DNA of 64,000 nucleotides from CAVTOA01 sp963736285 (GTDB lineage: Bacteria; Actinomycetota; Actinomycetes; Mycobacteriales; QHCE01): NCBI GenBank assembly GCA_963736285.1, contig CAVTOA010000001.1, positions 1-64,000 of the forward strand. The letters are read 5' to 3'. Both the position numbers and the translations under genes were made by a program. Under the pieces are notes generated by a model that had not been told where the DNA came from, searched no databases, and saw only the letters and a program-made list of their open reading frames with translations. Shown here piece by piece: positions 27,430 through 36,699 of this stretch (positions are counted from its first letter, which is position 1; every line of letters begins with the position of its first letter).

Positions 27430-28961
27430 TGCCGCTCGCACGCTCCCAATCGGTTGGACTACTGGGAGTGTCGGGGCACGTCGTGGAGGTAGAAGCAGAC
27501 ATCGCTCCCGGTCTTCCTGGCATTGTCATTACCGGGCTCCCAGACACCGCGGTGGCCCAGTCACGCGACCGAGTGCGCGCGGCCATTCTCAATTCTGGTC
27601 TGGAATGGCCCAACCGCCGGATCACGGTGGGGCTAGGGCCCGCATGGTTGCCCAAACAGGGCAGTGGCCACGACCTCGCGGTAGCCGTTGCCATCTTGGC
27701 CGCCTTGGGGGTAATTCCGGCGCCAGCGCTTGCCACGGTGGCGCTTCTTGGCGAGCTTGGTCTCGATGGCCGCATGCGACCAACTCGCGGGGTATTGCCT
27801 GCGGTACTCGCCGCTGCTCGAGCTGGGTTGACGCGCATCTTTGTTCCTCTTGCCAACGCGGGGGAGGCCCGGCTGATTTCGGCCGCACATTCAATGGACA
27901 TCGCAGTTGTCGCGGTTCCCAGTCTGGGGTGGATAACGGCATATTTGCGAGGAGAGCAGGTGGAGGAGCCACATGAACCACCTGGCGGGCCGGCTGAGAG
28001 GACGGTCACATTGGAATTGGCCGACGTCAAGGGGCAAGAGTTGGGTCGATCCGCAATCGAGATAGCGGCCGCCGGCGGTCATCACCTCGCGCTCTTCGGG
28101 CCGCCAGGGGCGGGAAAGACAATGCTGGCAGAACGGTTACCACACATCTTGCCTCGGTTGTCCGTCGAAGAGGCTTTGGAGGTAACGGCGCTGCACTCTG
28201 TCGCCGGGGTGCTGGAGTCCAATGGACCTTTAGTCAGTCGGCCGCCCTATCAAGCCCCTCATCACACCGCGACGGTTCCCGCCCTGGTGGGCGGTGGCAG
28301 TCCTTTAGCTCGGCCAGGCGCGGTGAGTGTGGCCCATCGCGGAGTGTTGTTTTTGGACGAGGCGACAGAGTTTCCCGCGCGAGTACTAGATGCTCTTCGC
28401 CAGCCACTTGAACGCGGTGAGGTCATCCTGGCGCGGGCTGCTGGCATGGTGCGGTACCCCGCCAGAGTGCAACTTGTTATCGCGGCCAATCCATGCCAGT
28501 GCGGCGCCGCACGGGCCGCAACGTGCACCTGCGCTGCGGGGCAGCGCCGCCGCTACCTCAGCAAAATTTCTGGGCCGTTACTCGATCGCGTGGATATTCA
28601 GGTGGAGCTACGGCCAGTGACGCCGACAGCGTTACTGGCTGAGCCAGACGAGCTCGACTCCACAGAAACCGTGGCGACGAGAGTCGCAGAAGCGAGGGCA
28701 GCGGCGGTACAGAGATGGTGTGGCCAAGGGTGGCGTAGCAACGCGGATGTTCCGGGAAGCGCCTTACGGGGGCGATGGAAACTATCGCCGAAAACCACCT
28801 CTCCAGCGATGCATGCTCTTACTCGTGATCAGCTCACCGCGCGTGGATACGACCGGGTCTTGCGGCTGGCGTGGACGCTTGCGGATCTGCGAGGTGCATC
28901 GTCGCCGTCTATCAACGATGTGTCAGAAGCTACGTCGCTGCGGCTAAGGAGGTCGTGGTGA
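27429..28961 (+). CDS. comM: ComM/YifB Mg-chelatase-like AAA+ ATPase
   Basis: A 510-residue AAA+ helicase family protein. ComM in Vibrio promotes branch migration during natural transformation. The N-terminal Lon-protease-like fold (about 1-170) precedes the AAA+ core: Walker A GPPGAGKTML (about residue 224), Walker B GVLFLDEATEF. A Cys-rich insert (NPCQCGAARAATCTCA) is at about 355-370. The C-terminal Mg_chelatase_C helices include LSPKTTSPAMHALTRDQL. It is directly followed by dprA with overlap, a transformation-related pair. Confidence 0.94.
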   Translation: MPLARSQSVGLLGVSGHVVEVEADIAPGLPGIVITGLPDTAVAQSRDRVRAAILNSGLEWPNRRITVGLGPAWLPKQGSGHDLAVAVAILAALGVIPAPALATVALLGELGLDGRMRPTRGVLPAVLAAARAGLTRIFVPLANAGEARLISAAHSMDIAVVAVPSLGWITAYLRGEQVEEPHEPPGGPAERTVTLELADVKGQELGRSAIEIAAAGGHHLALFGPPGAGKTMLAERLPHILPRLSVEEALEVTALHSVAGVLESNGPLVSRPPYQAPHHTATVPALVGGGSPLARPGAVSVAHRGVLFLDEATEFPARVLDALRQPLERGEVILARAAGMVRYPARVQLVIAANPCQCGAARAATCTCAAGQRRRYLSKISGPLLDRVDIQVELRPVTPTALLAEPDELDSTETVATRVAEARAAAVQRWCGQGWRSNADVPGSALRGRWKLSPKTTSPAMHALTRDQLTARGYDRVLRLAWTLADLRGASSPSINDVSEATSLRLRRSW

Positions 28962-30253
28962 TCGTGACGGAGCAAGGTAATGAAGACAACGTCACCGTGG
29001 ATAAGGAGAAGGCGCCACATAATGCCGTCAGCGATGTCACCGACGTTCAGAGTCGAGTGCTCCTTGCGTGCATTACCGAACCCGGTCATAACGGTGTGTT
29101 CAAGCTGGTGAGCGAGTTTGGGGCGGAAAAGGCATTGCAGCAGATCCTTTTGGGACACGCTCCAAAAAATATTGTTGCGTCGGCTCAAAATCGTCTGGCG
29201 GGTCGCGATCCGCAGCAAGCACTCGCGGAGGTCAGGGAACAGACGCAATCCTGTGGGGCACGGGTAACAACGCCCGGTAGGGCAGACTGGCCGCCTCGCC
29301 TTGACGATCTGGCATTGCTCGGAGACGAGGAGCCGCAGACCGCTCCGCCTCTGTGTCTATGGGTCCGGGGGAATGGATCACTTGCCGAGGATACTGATCG
29401 AGCAGTAGCGATCGTGGGTGCGCGGGACGCGACAGGGTATGGATCCCATGTCACGAGCGAGTTGGCGTCTGAGTTGGCTAGTCATGGTTGGACTGTCATA
29501 TCAGGAGCAGCATTTGGCGTAGATGCCGCAGCGCACCGTGGTGCCCTCGCAGTCGGCGGCGTGACCGTGGCTGTGTTGGCAAACGGCGTCGACACTGCCT
29601 ACCCGAAGGCGCATGACACTATGTTGTCCGCGATTGCGGAAGCCCCTAAAGGGCTGGTGGTGAGTGAGGCGCCGCCAGGCACGTCCCCCCAGCGGTACCG
29701 GTTCTTGGTACGCAATCGCCTCATCGCCGCCTTGGCTGCGGGGACCGTTGTGGTGGAGGCGGGTCGGCGGAGTGGAAGCCGGCTCACTGCCCGTCGTGCG
29801 GCCGATCTTGGGCGGCCACTGATGGCGATACCGGGAGCGGTCACATCCGCGATGTCGGTGGGCACGCACGATCTCATCCGTGAATGGGGGGCGACGTTGG
29901 TCACATGTGCCGATGAGATCGTGGCGGAAGTGGCGACGCTGTCCGAATATTTTGCACAACAAAGCAGCACCAATCGCGATGGCGGCCTCGCAGAACAACC
30001 GTCCACGTTAGACACACTTGACACATTTTCAGATCGGCTGCTCGACGCAATCCCCAGCAAGGCTGATGCACATCCTGACAAAATAGCTGCGGTTGCCGGA
30101 ATTGCTCCGCGTCAGGCGCGGCGACACTTGCCAAAATTGGTCATGTTAGGCCTAGTGATAGAGACCCAACATGGCTATCGGTTGGCCCCCGATGCGTTAG
30201 TGAGAAAGGCCTCAGACGAGGCCATCACAAATGCCGGACCCAGCAGAGTTTAG
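28958..30253 (+). CDS. dprA: DNA processing protein DprA
   Basis: Loads RecA on incoming single-stranded DNA in transformable bacteria and is widely conserved elsewhere. The Rossmann core runs from VAIVGARDATGYGSHVT to MAIPGAVTSAMSVGTHDLI. It contains the family motif GAAFGVDAAAHRGAL and a Gly-rich VEAGRRSGSRLTA. The N-terminus (about 1-85) is a helical SAM-like domain; a C-terminal winged-helix DML1-like domain is at about 350-420. GTG 28958 has a perfect AAGGAGG six bases upstream and overlaps comM by GTGA. Confidence 0.94.
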   Translation: MIVTEQGNEDNVTVDKEKAPHNAVSDVTDVQSRVLLACITEPGHNGVFKLVSEFGAEKALQQILLGHAPKNIVASAQNRLAGRDPQQALAEVREQTQSCGARVTTPGRADWPPRLDDLALLGDEEPQTAPPLCLWVRGNGSLAEDTDRAVAIVGARDATGYGSHVTSELASELASHGWTVISGAAFGVDAAAHRGALAVGGVTVAVLANGVDTAYPKAHDTMLSAIAEAPKGLVVSEAPPGTSPQRYRFLVRNRLIAALAAGTVVVEAGRRSGSRLTARRAADLGRPLMAIPGAVTSAMSVGTHDLIREWGATLVTCADEIVAEVATLSEYFAQQSSTNRDGGLAEQPSTLDTLDTFSDRLLDAIPSKADAHPDKIAAVAGIAPRQARRHLPKLVMLGLVIETQHGYRLAPDALVRKASDEAITNAGPSRV

Positions 30254-30363
30254 CTAGTCGCTAGTGCGGCGTAGCTTGACCATAAGGTGAGAGCTAGGAA
30301 CCGTTGCAGGTATGCCAACTGCAGGAAAACCAGTGAGCGTGGTGACGACGTTCCACTACGCAG

Positions 30364-31335
30364 ATGTGGGCGGCTCTTTCCTCCACGCTCAAAGATGTCG
30401 TGAGTGGATTCCGGAGTTACGTAGACCAGGAACGCAATTTGTCGCCGCATACGGTGCGTTGCTACACAAGCGACGTGGTGAGCTTGTTAGACCAGTTCGT
30501 CCGACAGATCGGCGATCCAGTGGCTCGTACTCGCACAATTCAGCAGAGCGCTCCGCCTAGTTCTGGCATGCTAGACGCCCTTACGCTGGAGGTCCTGCGG
30601 TCGTGGCTTGCACGCTTACGCGCTCAAGGGTCAAGCCCCGCAAGCGTGGCACGACGGGCGGCAGCGGCCCGGGCTTTTACTGCATGGGCACACAGCCGTC
30701 GCCTTCTCTCTTTCGATCCGGGACTTGTGCTGGCCGCGCCCAAAGTTCGGCGGGACCTTCCCGATGTCCTGAGCCATGATGATGCTGAACAGCTAGTGGA
30801 GGTGGTTGCTGATCCACCACTAGACGATCCCGTATTGCTGCGAGATCGGGCAATTATCGAGCTTTTATACGCCAGTGGGATACGAGTGAGCGAACTCTGC
30901 GGACTCGATATGTCTGATGTAGACGATCGTCGACGGCTTGTCCGTGTCATTGGCAAGGGAAATAAAGAACGAGCAGTTCCTTATGGAATTCCGGCGCAGC
31001 GCGCCCTGAATGCATATGTGGCCGGAGCCAGGGATTCGTTGGTAACTGAAGACAGTGGGCCAGCTCTGCTGTTGGGCAAGCGTGGCAAGCGGATAAATCC
31101 GCGGACGGTCCGACAAATTGTATATGTCTATATAGGACAGGTTCCGCATGCTCCTTCTATTGCCCCACACGGTCTGCGCCACACTGCCGCTACGCATCTT
31201 CTTGAAGGTGGGGCAGATCTGCGAGCGGTGCAGGAGTATCTCGGCCATTCCAGTTTGGCGACCACGCAGATCTACACGCACGTGTCAGCGGAGCGGCTCG
31301 TTGCCGCGTATGAGCAAGCACACCCGAGGGCCTAA
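30364..31335 (+). CDS. xerC: Tyrosine recombinase XerC
   Basis: Resolves chromosome dimers at dif together with XerD. The N-terminal SAM-like core-binding domain (about 10-115) has the family stretch DQERNLSPHTVRCYTSDV. Catalytic residues are visible in order: Arg (ASGIRVSELCGL), Lys (GKGNKERAVP), His-x-x-Arg (PHGLRHTAATHLL), His (LGHSSLATTQ) and Tyr (IYTHV). Length 323. Position between dprA and rpsB is as in mycobacteria. Its stop overlaps the shadow of the convergent M23 gene. Confidence 0.94.
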   Translation: MWAALSSTLKDVVSGFRSYVDQERNLSPHTVRCYTSDVVSLLDQFVRQIGDPVARTRTIQQSAPPSSGMLDALTLEVLRSWLARLRAQGSSPASVARRAAAARAFTAWAHSRRLLSFDPGLVLAAPKVRRDLPDVLSHDDAEQLVEVVADPPLDDPVLLRDRAIIELLYASGIRVSELCGLDMSDVDDRRRLVRVIGKGNKERAVPYGIPAQRALNAYVAGARDSLVTEDSGPALLLGKRGKRINPRTVRQIVYVYIGQVPHAPSIAPHGLRHTAATHLLEGGADLRAVQEYLGHSSLATTQIYTHVSAERLVAAYEQAHPRA

Positions 31336-32065
31336 AACGCGGTAGCCGGTCCGATCGAGTGGACGACATGCCGGACTTCGGTGCCGCGTCTCCGGGCTTG
31401 AGAGGAAGCAGTCGTACCGCACCGGTTGCGGGCAGTAGCAGTGACATAGGGTCGAAGTACTGGTCTTCTTGTTTCACCCCCCAGTGCAGACAGGCGCGAA
31501 CAGGACAGCCCGCATGACCAGACTCCAACCAACCGATGACTTCACCGGCATTGACAGTCGTGCCGCTACGGACCGCTGGAGTTACTGGCTCGTACGTGGT
31601 GTGCACCTTTGCGGAATGATCGAGCCGCACCACCCCCCGCCCCGCCACGGTGCCAGCGAATCCGACTTTTCCCGCAGCTGCTGCGAGAACGGCTGCCGCT
31701 GGCCTACTAGCGAGATCAACGCCACGGTGCCCAGCGCCATAGCGACGCAGCGGTGCATGAAACGTCCGCGTGACAGTCGGTGCACCCGCGACCGGCAATC
31801 GAAAGATTGCCGGTGTAGCTGGAGCGCCCGGTGCGTCCTGCGATATGGGCGCGGCCATGGCGAGGGTGCCTACCAGCGCCAACGCTGCCAACGGTGCGGT
31901 GAGGATCACTGCGGATAGCGCCATGTGCACATAGTGGTGGGTAAGCGGTGACTCCGCCCAGCGTCGGGCATAACCTGTGGATTTTTCGGCGCCCTGTGGA
32001 TAACGCATGTGCGGCACTTGGCTTCTGGCAGTCTCCTCACGTCCGGCAGAACGGTTGTACTCCAT
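31190..32065 (-). CDS. M23 family metallopeptidase (C-terminus uncertain)
   Basis: Exported LytM/M23-type peptidoglycan endopeptidase homologue. A hydrophobic segment (MALSAVILTAPLAALALVGTLAMA) is the signal or anchor. The domain has the motifs GHRGVDLASRP (zinc His and Asp) and CLHWGVKQ with the second His of the HxH normally expected reduced to LHW, as in many actinobacterial members. The open frame runs 146 nt into xerC and its last ~65 residues look like antisense of xerC. A frame ending at 31332 would stop exactly at the xerC stop, so one indel near 31390 probably hides the true end. Start could be 32065 or 31924. Confidence 0.75.
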   Translation of the reverse strand: MEYNRSAGREETARSQVPHMRYPQGAEKSTGYARRWAESPLTHHYVHMALSAVILTAPLAALALVGTLAMAAPISQDAPGAPATPAIFRLPVAGAPTVTRTFHAPLRRYGAGHRGVDLASRPAAAVLAAAAGKVGFAGTVAGRGVVRLDHSAKVHTTYEPVTPAVRSGTTVNAGEVIGWLESGHAGCPVRACLHWGVKQEDQYFDPMSLLLPATGAVRLLPLKPGDAAPKSGMSSTRSDRLPRFRPSGVLAHTRQRAAPLTRACRSAWSPNWNGRDTPAPLADLPHLQEDA

Positions 32066-32351
32066 CCGCTCACGGGGCGACGTGTCGCAAAACGTATACT
32101 CGTTCGCGCAGTCTCCTGGTGAGGCTGACTACGCGCGCCCTCTGCCAACAGCTCATAAACCCATGGGCTGACAAATTGGTGGCGTCGGCTCTCCTTGGTC
32201 TAGGGCGAATGCCGCTTAAGCATTCGGCCGAGTCCGCCACGGTTGACGACTGGGCGCTAGGGCGAGGTTCGGGTGGTACTCGATAACTCGCAATAACCAA
32301 GGAGCGAGTCGCGGTAGGGCGGCCCGCGTGAGAGAAAGGCATGGCAGAGCC

Positions 32352-33149
32352 ATGGCTGTAGTAACGATGCGCCAGCTACTGGAAAGCGGCGTCCACTTTG
32401 GCCACCAAACGCGCCGGTGGAACCCAAAAATGAAGCGGTTCATTCTCACCGACCGCAACGGCATCTACATCATCGATCTTGCAAAAGACCTTGGGCTACA
32501 TCGACCGTGCCTACGACTTCATTAAAGAGACAGTGGCGCATGGTGGCTCGATCTTGTTCGTAGGGACTAAAAAGCAAGCCCAGGAGGCTGTTGCCGAGCA
32601 AGCGCGCCGTGTGGGTATGCCCTACGTCAACCAGCGTTGGCTCGGTGGCATGTTGACGAACTTCTCCACTGTCTACAAGCGACTTCAGCGGCTGAAAGAG
32701 CTCGAGATCATCGAGCAGACTGGTGGCGAGAACGTCCTCACTAAAAAAGAGGCACTGGTCTTGCGTCGTGAGAAAGAAAAAGCTTGAGCGCACGCTTGGC
32801 GGTTTGCGTGACATGCAGAAGCTGCCCAGCGCAATTTGGGTGGTTGACACCAAGAAAGAGCACATCGCTGTCGATGAGGCTCGCAAGCTTAATATCCCAG
32901 TCATCGCTGTCCTCGACACGAACTGCGATCCAGACGACGTCGACTACCCCATCCCTGGCAACGATGACGCGATTCGTAGCGCGGCGCTTCTCACTCGCGT
33001 GGTTGCAGATGCCGCCGCCGATGGCTTGCTCGCTCGTGCCGGCGGGTCTGAGCGAGGACGCGAAGCCAGAGGGAGCGCAGCCAGGTTCAGACGAGCCGCT
33101 CGCCGAGTGGGAGCGTGACCTGCTGGTAGGCAAGCCCGAGCGCGGCTGA
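32352..33149 (+). CDS. rpsB: 30S ribosomal protein S2 (three frameshifts)
   Basis: The family sequence runs without gaps through four reading frames: MRQLLESGVHFGHQTRRWNPKMKRFI, then TLGYIDRAYDFIKETVAHGGSILFVGTKKQ, then LERTLGGLRDMQKLPSAIWVVDTKKEHIAV, then LSEDAKPEGAQPG to the end. Extra single bases sit near 32479 (T), 32777-32781 (A run) and 33044 (G/C run). Removing them gives 795 nt and 264 residues, a normal S2. An essential gene cannot be this broken in a living cell, so these are almost certainly consensus errors. tsf follows, as in nearly all bacteria. Confidence 0.93.
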
Positions 33150-33212
33150 AACCGGCGCGAAGAGCTAACAGCAGCTGCCTTGGCGTATTCGTTTCCTTGA
33201 GAAAGAAAGTGA

Positions 33213-34046
33213 ATGATGGCGAACTACACTGCCGCCGATGTAAAGCGGCTCCGCGAAATCACCGCTGCTGGGATGCTCGATTGCAAGAAGGCATTGCAAG
33301 AAGCCGACGGTGATTTCGACAAGGCGATCGAAATCCTACGTATTAAGGGTGCAAAAGACGTAGGGAAGCGCGCTGAGCGCGTCACAGCTAATGGCTTGAT
33401 CGCGCAGACCGGAACAGTATTGTTGGAGCTTAACTGCGAGACCGACTTCGTGGCTAAGAACGAACAATTCCAGCAGCTAGGCGCAGACATTGTTGCGGTA
33501 GCGGACGCCGTGCGTCCCGCAAACCCGGAAGAGCTTCTGGCAGCCACGCTCGCCGATGGCCGTACGGTCGCTGATGCGGTGGAGGCAACCTCCGCCGTCA
33601 TTGGTGAAAAGCTGGTAATTGGTCGAGTCGCGGCGTTGGATGCGCCCGTCGCAACCTACCTGCACAAGCGCAACCCTGACCTGCCCCCACAGGTAGGGGT
33701 CATGGTTTCTTACGCCAATGCTGGATCGGACGCGGCTGGCGTAGCGAAGACGGTAGCGATGCAGATCGCAGCCATGCGGCCAAAGTATGTAAGCCGTGAC
33801 GACGTTCCCGCCGAGACTGTCGAAAACGAGCGCAGGATCGCGGAGCAGACGGCACGGGAGGAAGGCAAGCCCGAGGCCGCATTGCCGAAGATCATTGAGG
33901 GTCGCCTCAATGGGTTTTTCAAAGATGTGGTGCTGATCGAGCAGTCCTCCGTGCAGGACAGCAAAAAGACAGTCAAAGCGTTGCTTGATGAAGCCGGAAC
34001 CGCGGTAAACGCATTTGTGCGTTTTGAAGTTGGCTCCGCCGCGTAA
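33213..34046 (+). CDS. tsf: Translation elongation factor Ts
   Basis: Nucleotide exchange factor for EF-Tu. N-terminal UBA-like domain (TAADVKRLREITAAGMLDCKKALQEADGD), then the core with the hallmark LLELNCETDFVAKNEQF. The dimerisation subdomain follows. Length 277, normal for actinobacteria. Two adjoining ATG codons (33213, 33216) could start it. A 17-bp hairpin follows its stop, separating it from pyrH. Confidence 0.95.
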   Translation: MMANYTAADVKRLREITAAGMLDCKKALQEADGDFDKAIEILRIKGAKDVGKRAERVTANGLIAQTGTVLLELNCETDFVAKNEQFQQLGADIVAVADAVRPANPEELLAATLADGRTVADAVEATSAVIGEKLVIGRVAALDAPVATYLHKRNPDLPPQVGVMVSYANAGSDAAGVAKTVAMQIAAMRPKYVSRDDVPAETVENERRIAEQTAREEGKPEAALPKIIEGRLNGFFKDVVLIEQSSVQDSKKTVKALLDEAGTAVNAFVRFEVGSAA

Positions 34047-34089
34047 CGTCACGCAAATATTTGTGTTGGGGTGCGTCAGAGTGTAGTGA

Positions 34090-34132
34090 AGCAGAGGAGA
34101 ACCGCTGATATGAGAACAGCGGTTCTCCTCTG
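34090..34132. terminator. Perfect hairpin between tsf and pyrH
   Basis: A perfect 17-bp stem (34090-34106 with 34116-34132, GCAGAGGAGAACCGCTG) and a 9-nt loop, 43 nt after the tsf stop. The 3' flank is not T-rich. Likely ends or attenuates the rpsB-tsf transcript. Confidence 0.6.
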
Positions 34133-34190
34133 CACAGATTCGTGGTCATCCCAACCTCGCCCGCACGTTATGCGCTTTTACGGAGGGACT

Positions 34191-34949
34191 GTGAGCACAG
34201 TTAACGGTTCAGTCGATTCGCAGCCAGAAGGGAATACCTCTGGTTGGCAACGAGTACTACTCAAGCTCTCCGGCGAGGTGTTCGGCGGCGGCGGCCTAGG
34301 GGTCGATCCCGACACCGTGTCTGGAATCGCACGACAGATCGCTCACGTGGTGCGCGAAGGCGTGCAGATGGCGGTTGTCGTCGGCGGGGGTAATTTCTTT
34401 CGGGGAGCTGAGCTATCCCAGCGGGGGATGGACCGCGCCCGTGCCGACTATATGGGCTTGCTCGCCACAGTAATGAATTGCCTGGCGTTGCAGGACTATC
34501 TGGAAAAGCAGGGCATCGACACCAGAGTGCAGACCGCTATCACTATGCAACAGGTAGCGGAGTCGTATGTGCCACGCCGGGCGATGCGTCATCTAGATAA
34601 AGGTCGGGTGGTGATTTTCGGTGCCGGCACCGGAATGCCGTACTTCACCACAGACACCGTCGCGGCGCAACGCGCGCTGGAAATCGGAGCACAAGTCGTC
34701 CTTAAGGCAACGCAGGTCGATGGTGTTTACGATGATGACCCCAAGAAGAACCCGAAGGCCGTCAAGTTCGACCAGCTGAGCTTTGCCGAGACGCTGCGCC
34801 GCCGTCTTAAGGTGGCCGACTCGACCGCTATTAGTCTTTGTATGGACAACAAAATGCCTATGGTGGTGTTCGATCTCCTGGCCGAAGGCAATATCGCTCG
34901 GGCGGTGCGCGGCGAGAAAATCGGAACCCTCATCACTGCTGACGCTTAG
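34191..34949 (+). CDS. pyrH: UMP kinase
   Basis: Makes UDP from UMP; bacterial UMP kinases form hexamers and belong to the amino-acid-kinase fold. Family motifs: VLLKLSGEVFGG, AVVVGGGNFFRG, MDRARADYMGLLATVMN and FGAGTGMPYFTTDTVAAQRALE. GTG 34191 follows GGAGG at 34182-34186 and fits the actinobacterial length (252 residues); the frame is open further upstream but overlaps the hairpin. frr follows at 93 nt. Confidence 0.95.
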   Translation: MSTVNGSVDSQPEGNTSGWQRVLLKLSGEVFGGGGLGVDPDTVSGIARQIAHVVREGVQMAVVVGGGNFFRGAELSQRGMDRARADYMGLLATVMNCLALQDYLEKQGIDTRVQTAITMQQVAESYVPRRAMRHLDKGRVVIFGAGTGMPYFTTDTVAAQRALEIGAQVVLKATQVDGVYDDDPKKNPKAVKFDQLSFAETLRRRLKVADSTAISLCMDNKMPMVVFDLLAEGNIARAVRGEKIGTLITADA

Positions 34950-35042
34950 TTCCCGTTGATAACGGGTTATAACGGGCCATCCGGGCTCGGGGTGGTCAGC
35001 ATCCACTCGCTCATTAACCGCGCAAGGCTTCAGGAGGACAAC

Positions 35043-35603
35043 GTGGCAATCGAGGAAGCACTCCTCGAAGCAGAGGAAAAAATGGAGAAGGCGGTGGGTG
35101 CCGCTAAGGAAGAGTTCGCCTCGGTACGCACCGGGCGGGCTACGCCAGCCATGTTTGGCAAGATCTTCGTCGACTACTACGGCGCGATGACACCGTTGCC
35201 GCAGCTTGCGTCAATTAGCGTTCCCGAAGCAAAATTGGCAGTCATCAAGCCTTACGACGCCTCGCAGATCGGCGCTTTAGAAAAGGCCATCCGTGACTCA
35301 GATCTTGGTGTCAATCCCACTAACGACGGTGCGATCCTGCGTGTCACGTTCCCACAGCTGACAGAGGAACGTCGCAAGGACCTGGTCAAAGTGGCTCGGA
35401 CAAAGGGCGAAGACGCCAAAGTGTCGATGCGCAACGTCCGTCGTAAAGCTAAGGAAGAGCTGGACCGTATCCAGAAGGATGGCGAAGCGGGAGAAGACGA
35501 TGTCCGTCGTGCGGAAAAAGATCTGGACGACACGACAGCTACGTATGTGCAACAAGTCGACGAACTCATGAAACACAAAGAAGCCGAGCTACTTGAGGTC
35601 TGA
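35043..35603 (+). CDS. frr: Ribosome recycling factor
   Basis: With EF-G splits post-termination ribosomes. The two-domain L-shaped family sequence is complete: AAKEEFASVRTGRATPAMFGKIFVDYYG, then LPQLASISVPEAK, then the C-terminal long helix ending LMKHKEAELLEV. Length 186. GTG 35043 lies after AGGAGGACAAC, a strong site. The stop overlaps the cdsA ATG by one base. Confidence 0.95.
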   Translation: MAIEEALLEAEEKMEKAVGAAKEEFASVRTGRATPAMFGKIFVDYYGAMTPLPQLASISVPEAKLAVIKPYDASQIGALEKAIRDSDLGVNPTNDGAILRVTFPQLTEERRKDLVKVARTKGEDAKVSMRNVRRKAKEELDRIQKDGEAGEDDVRRAEKDLDDTTATYVQQVDELMKHKEAELLEV

Positions 35604-36667
35604 TGGCCAAGCCTGGTCTGCATGATGATCCCGACCGGCCACCCCGTGGGTGGCGGCGAGGGCGTCACCGGCGTTCACGGTCCGATGCATCCACATCGGA
35701 CAAGGCTCGCTTTGCTGTGGAAAGCGACGATTCGACGGCGTTGATTGAGCAGGTGGAACTCGGTGAAGGCAGTGCAGGCGCTGCCGAGGTAGTCGTGGCC
35801 GATGCCACGTCGACTCAAGCGTTGCTCGCCGATGAGCCGTCCAATGAGGAGCGGAAAAAAGCGGGACGCAATATGCCCGTAGCCATCGGGGTGGGTGCCG
35901 CCCTCGGTGCCGCGGTGCTGATTCCGTTGCTGTTTTACCGACCGGCTTTTGTGGTTGTGATCGCGGTCGGCATCCTTGTAGGCATTTGGGAGCTTGTGCG
36001 AGCGCTCACTAAAGCAGCCATCGCTCACCCGCCGTTGCCGCCGCTGCTCATTGGTGGCGCCGGATCAGTGGTGGCGGTGTGGTTTGCCGGCACCGCAGCG
36101 GCGGTGATCGGTCTGCTGGTGACGATGGTCGTCGTCTTTTTGTGGCGCTTGCCTGACGGTCCAGTGGGATTCTGGCGTGACATCACCGCAGCTGGCCTTA
36201 TCGCTGTTTATCTCCCTTTCCTTGCTGGGTTTGTCATTCTGCTGGTTGCCCCCATTGATGGTTCTTGGCGGGTACTCGCGTTTATCGCGACCACTATCTG
36301 CAGCGATATCGGTGGTTTGCTGGTTGGCTCGCTCATGGGAAGACACCGCATGTCGCCGTTGGTGAGTCCCAATAAATCGTGGGAGGGCTTCGCGGGTTCT
36401 GTCCTTGCTTGCGCCTTGTGCGGAATAGTCTTTTTCATCGTCGGATTGAATGGCGCGTGGTGGCAAGGGGCGCTGTTCGGCGTGGCTATTGCGATCGCGG
36501 CTACCCTCGGTGATCTCGCGGAATCATTGGTCAAGCGAGACCTTGGCCTCAAAGACATGGGCACGCTGTTGCCAGCGCACGGAGGCTTTATGGACCGGTT
36601 TGATTCGTTACTTGCCGCTGCCCCCGTGGCCTATGTCCTATTGACACTGTTCACACCGGCGGCATAG
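35603..36667 (+). CDS. cdsA: Phosphatidate cytidylyltransferase (CDP-DAG synthase)
   Basis: Forms CDP-diacylglycerol, the precursor of phosphatidylinositol, phosphatidylglycerol and cardiolipin. A disordered, charged N-terminus of about 85 residues precedes about eight membrane helices. The C-terminal signature SPNKSWEGFAGS...LGDLAESLVKRDLGLKDMGTLLPAHGGFMDRFDSL is intact. Length 354. A position between frr and rlmN is usual for actinobacteria. Confidence 0.94.
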   Translation: MAKPGLHDDPDRPPRGWRRGRHRRSRSDASTSDKARFAVESDDSTALIEQVELGEGSAGAAEVVVADATSTQALLADEPSNEERKKAGRNMPVAIGVGAALGAAVLIPLLFYRPAFVVVIAVGILVGIWELVRALTKAAIAHPPLPPLLIGGAGSVVAVWFAGTAAAVIGLLVTMVVVFLWRLPDGPVGFWRDITAAGLIAVYLPFLAGFVILLVAPIDGSWRVLAFIATTICSDIGGLLVGSLMGRHRMSPLVSPNKSWEGFAGSVLACALCGIVFFIVGLNGAWWQGALFGVAIAIAATLGDLAESLVKRDLGLKDMGTLLPAHGGFMDRFDSLLAAAPVAYVLLTLFTPAA

Positions 36668-36699
36668 CGGCCAATGCGACATGAAACACTAGGCGGATA

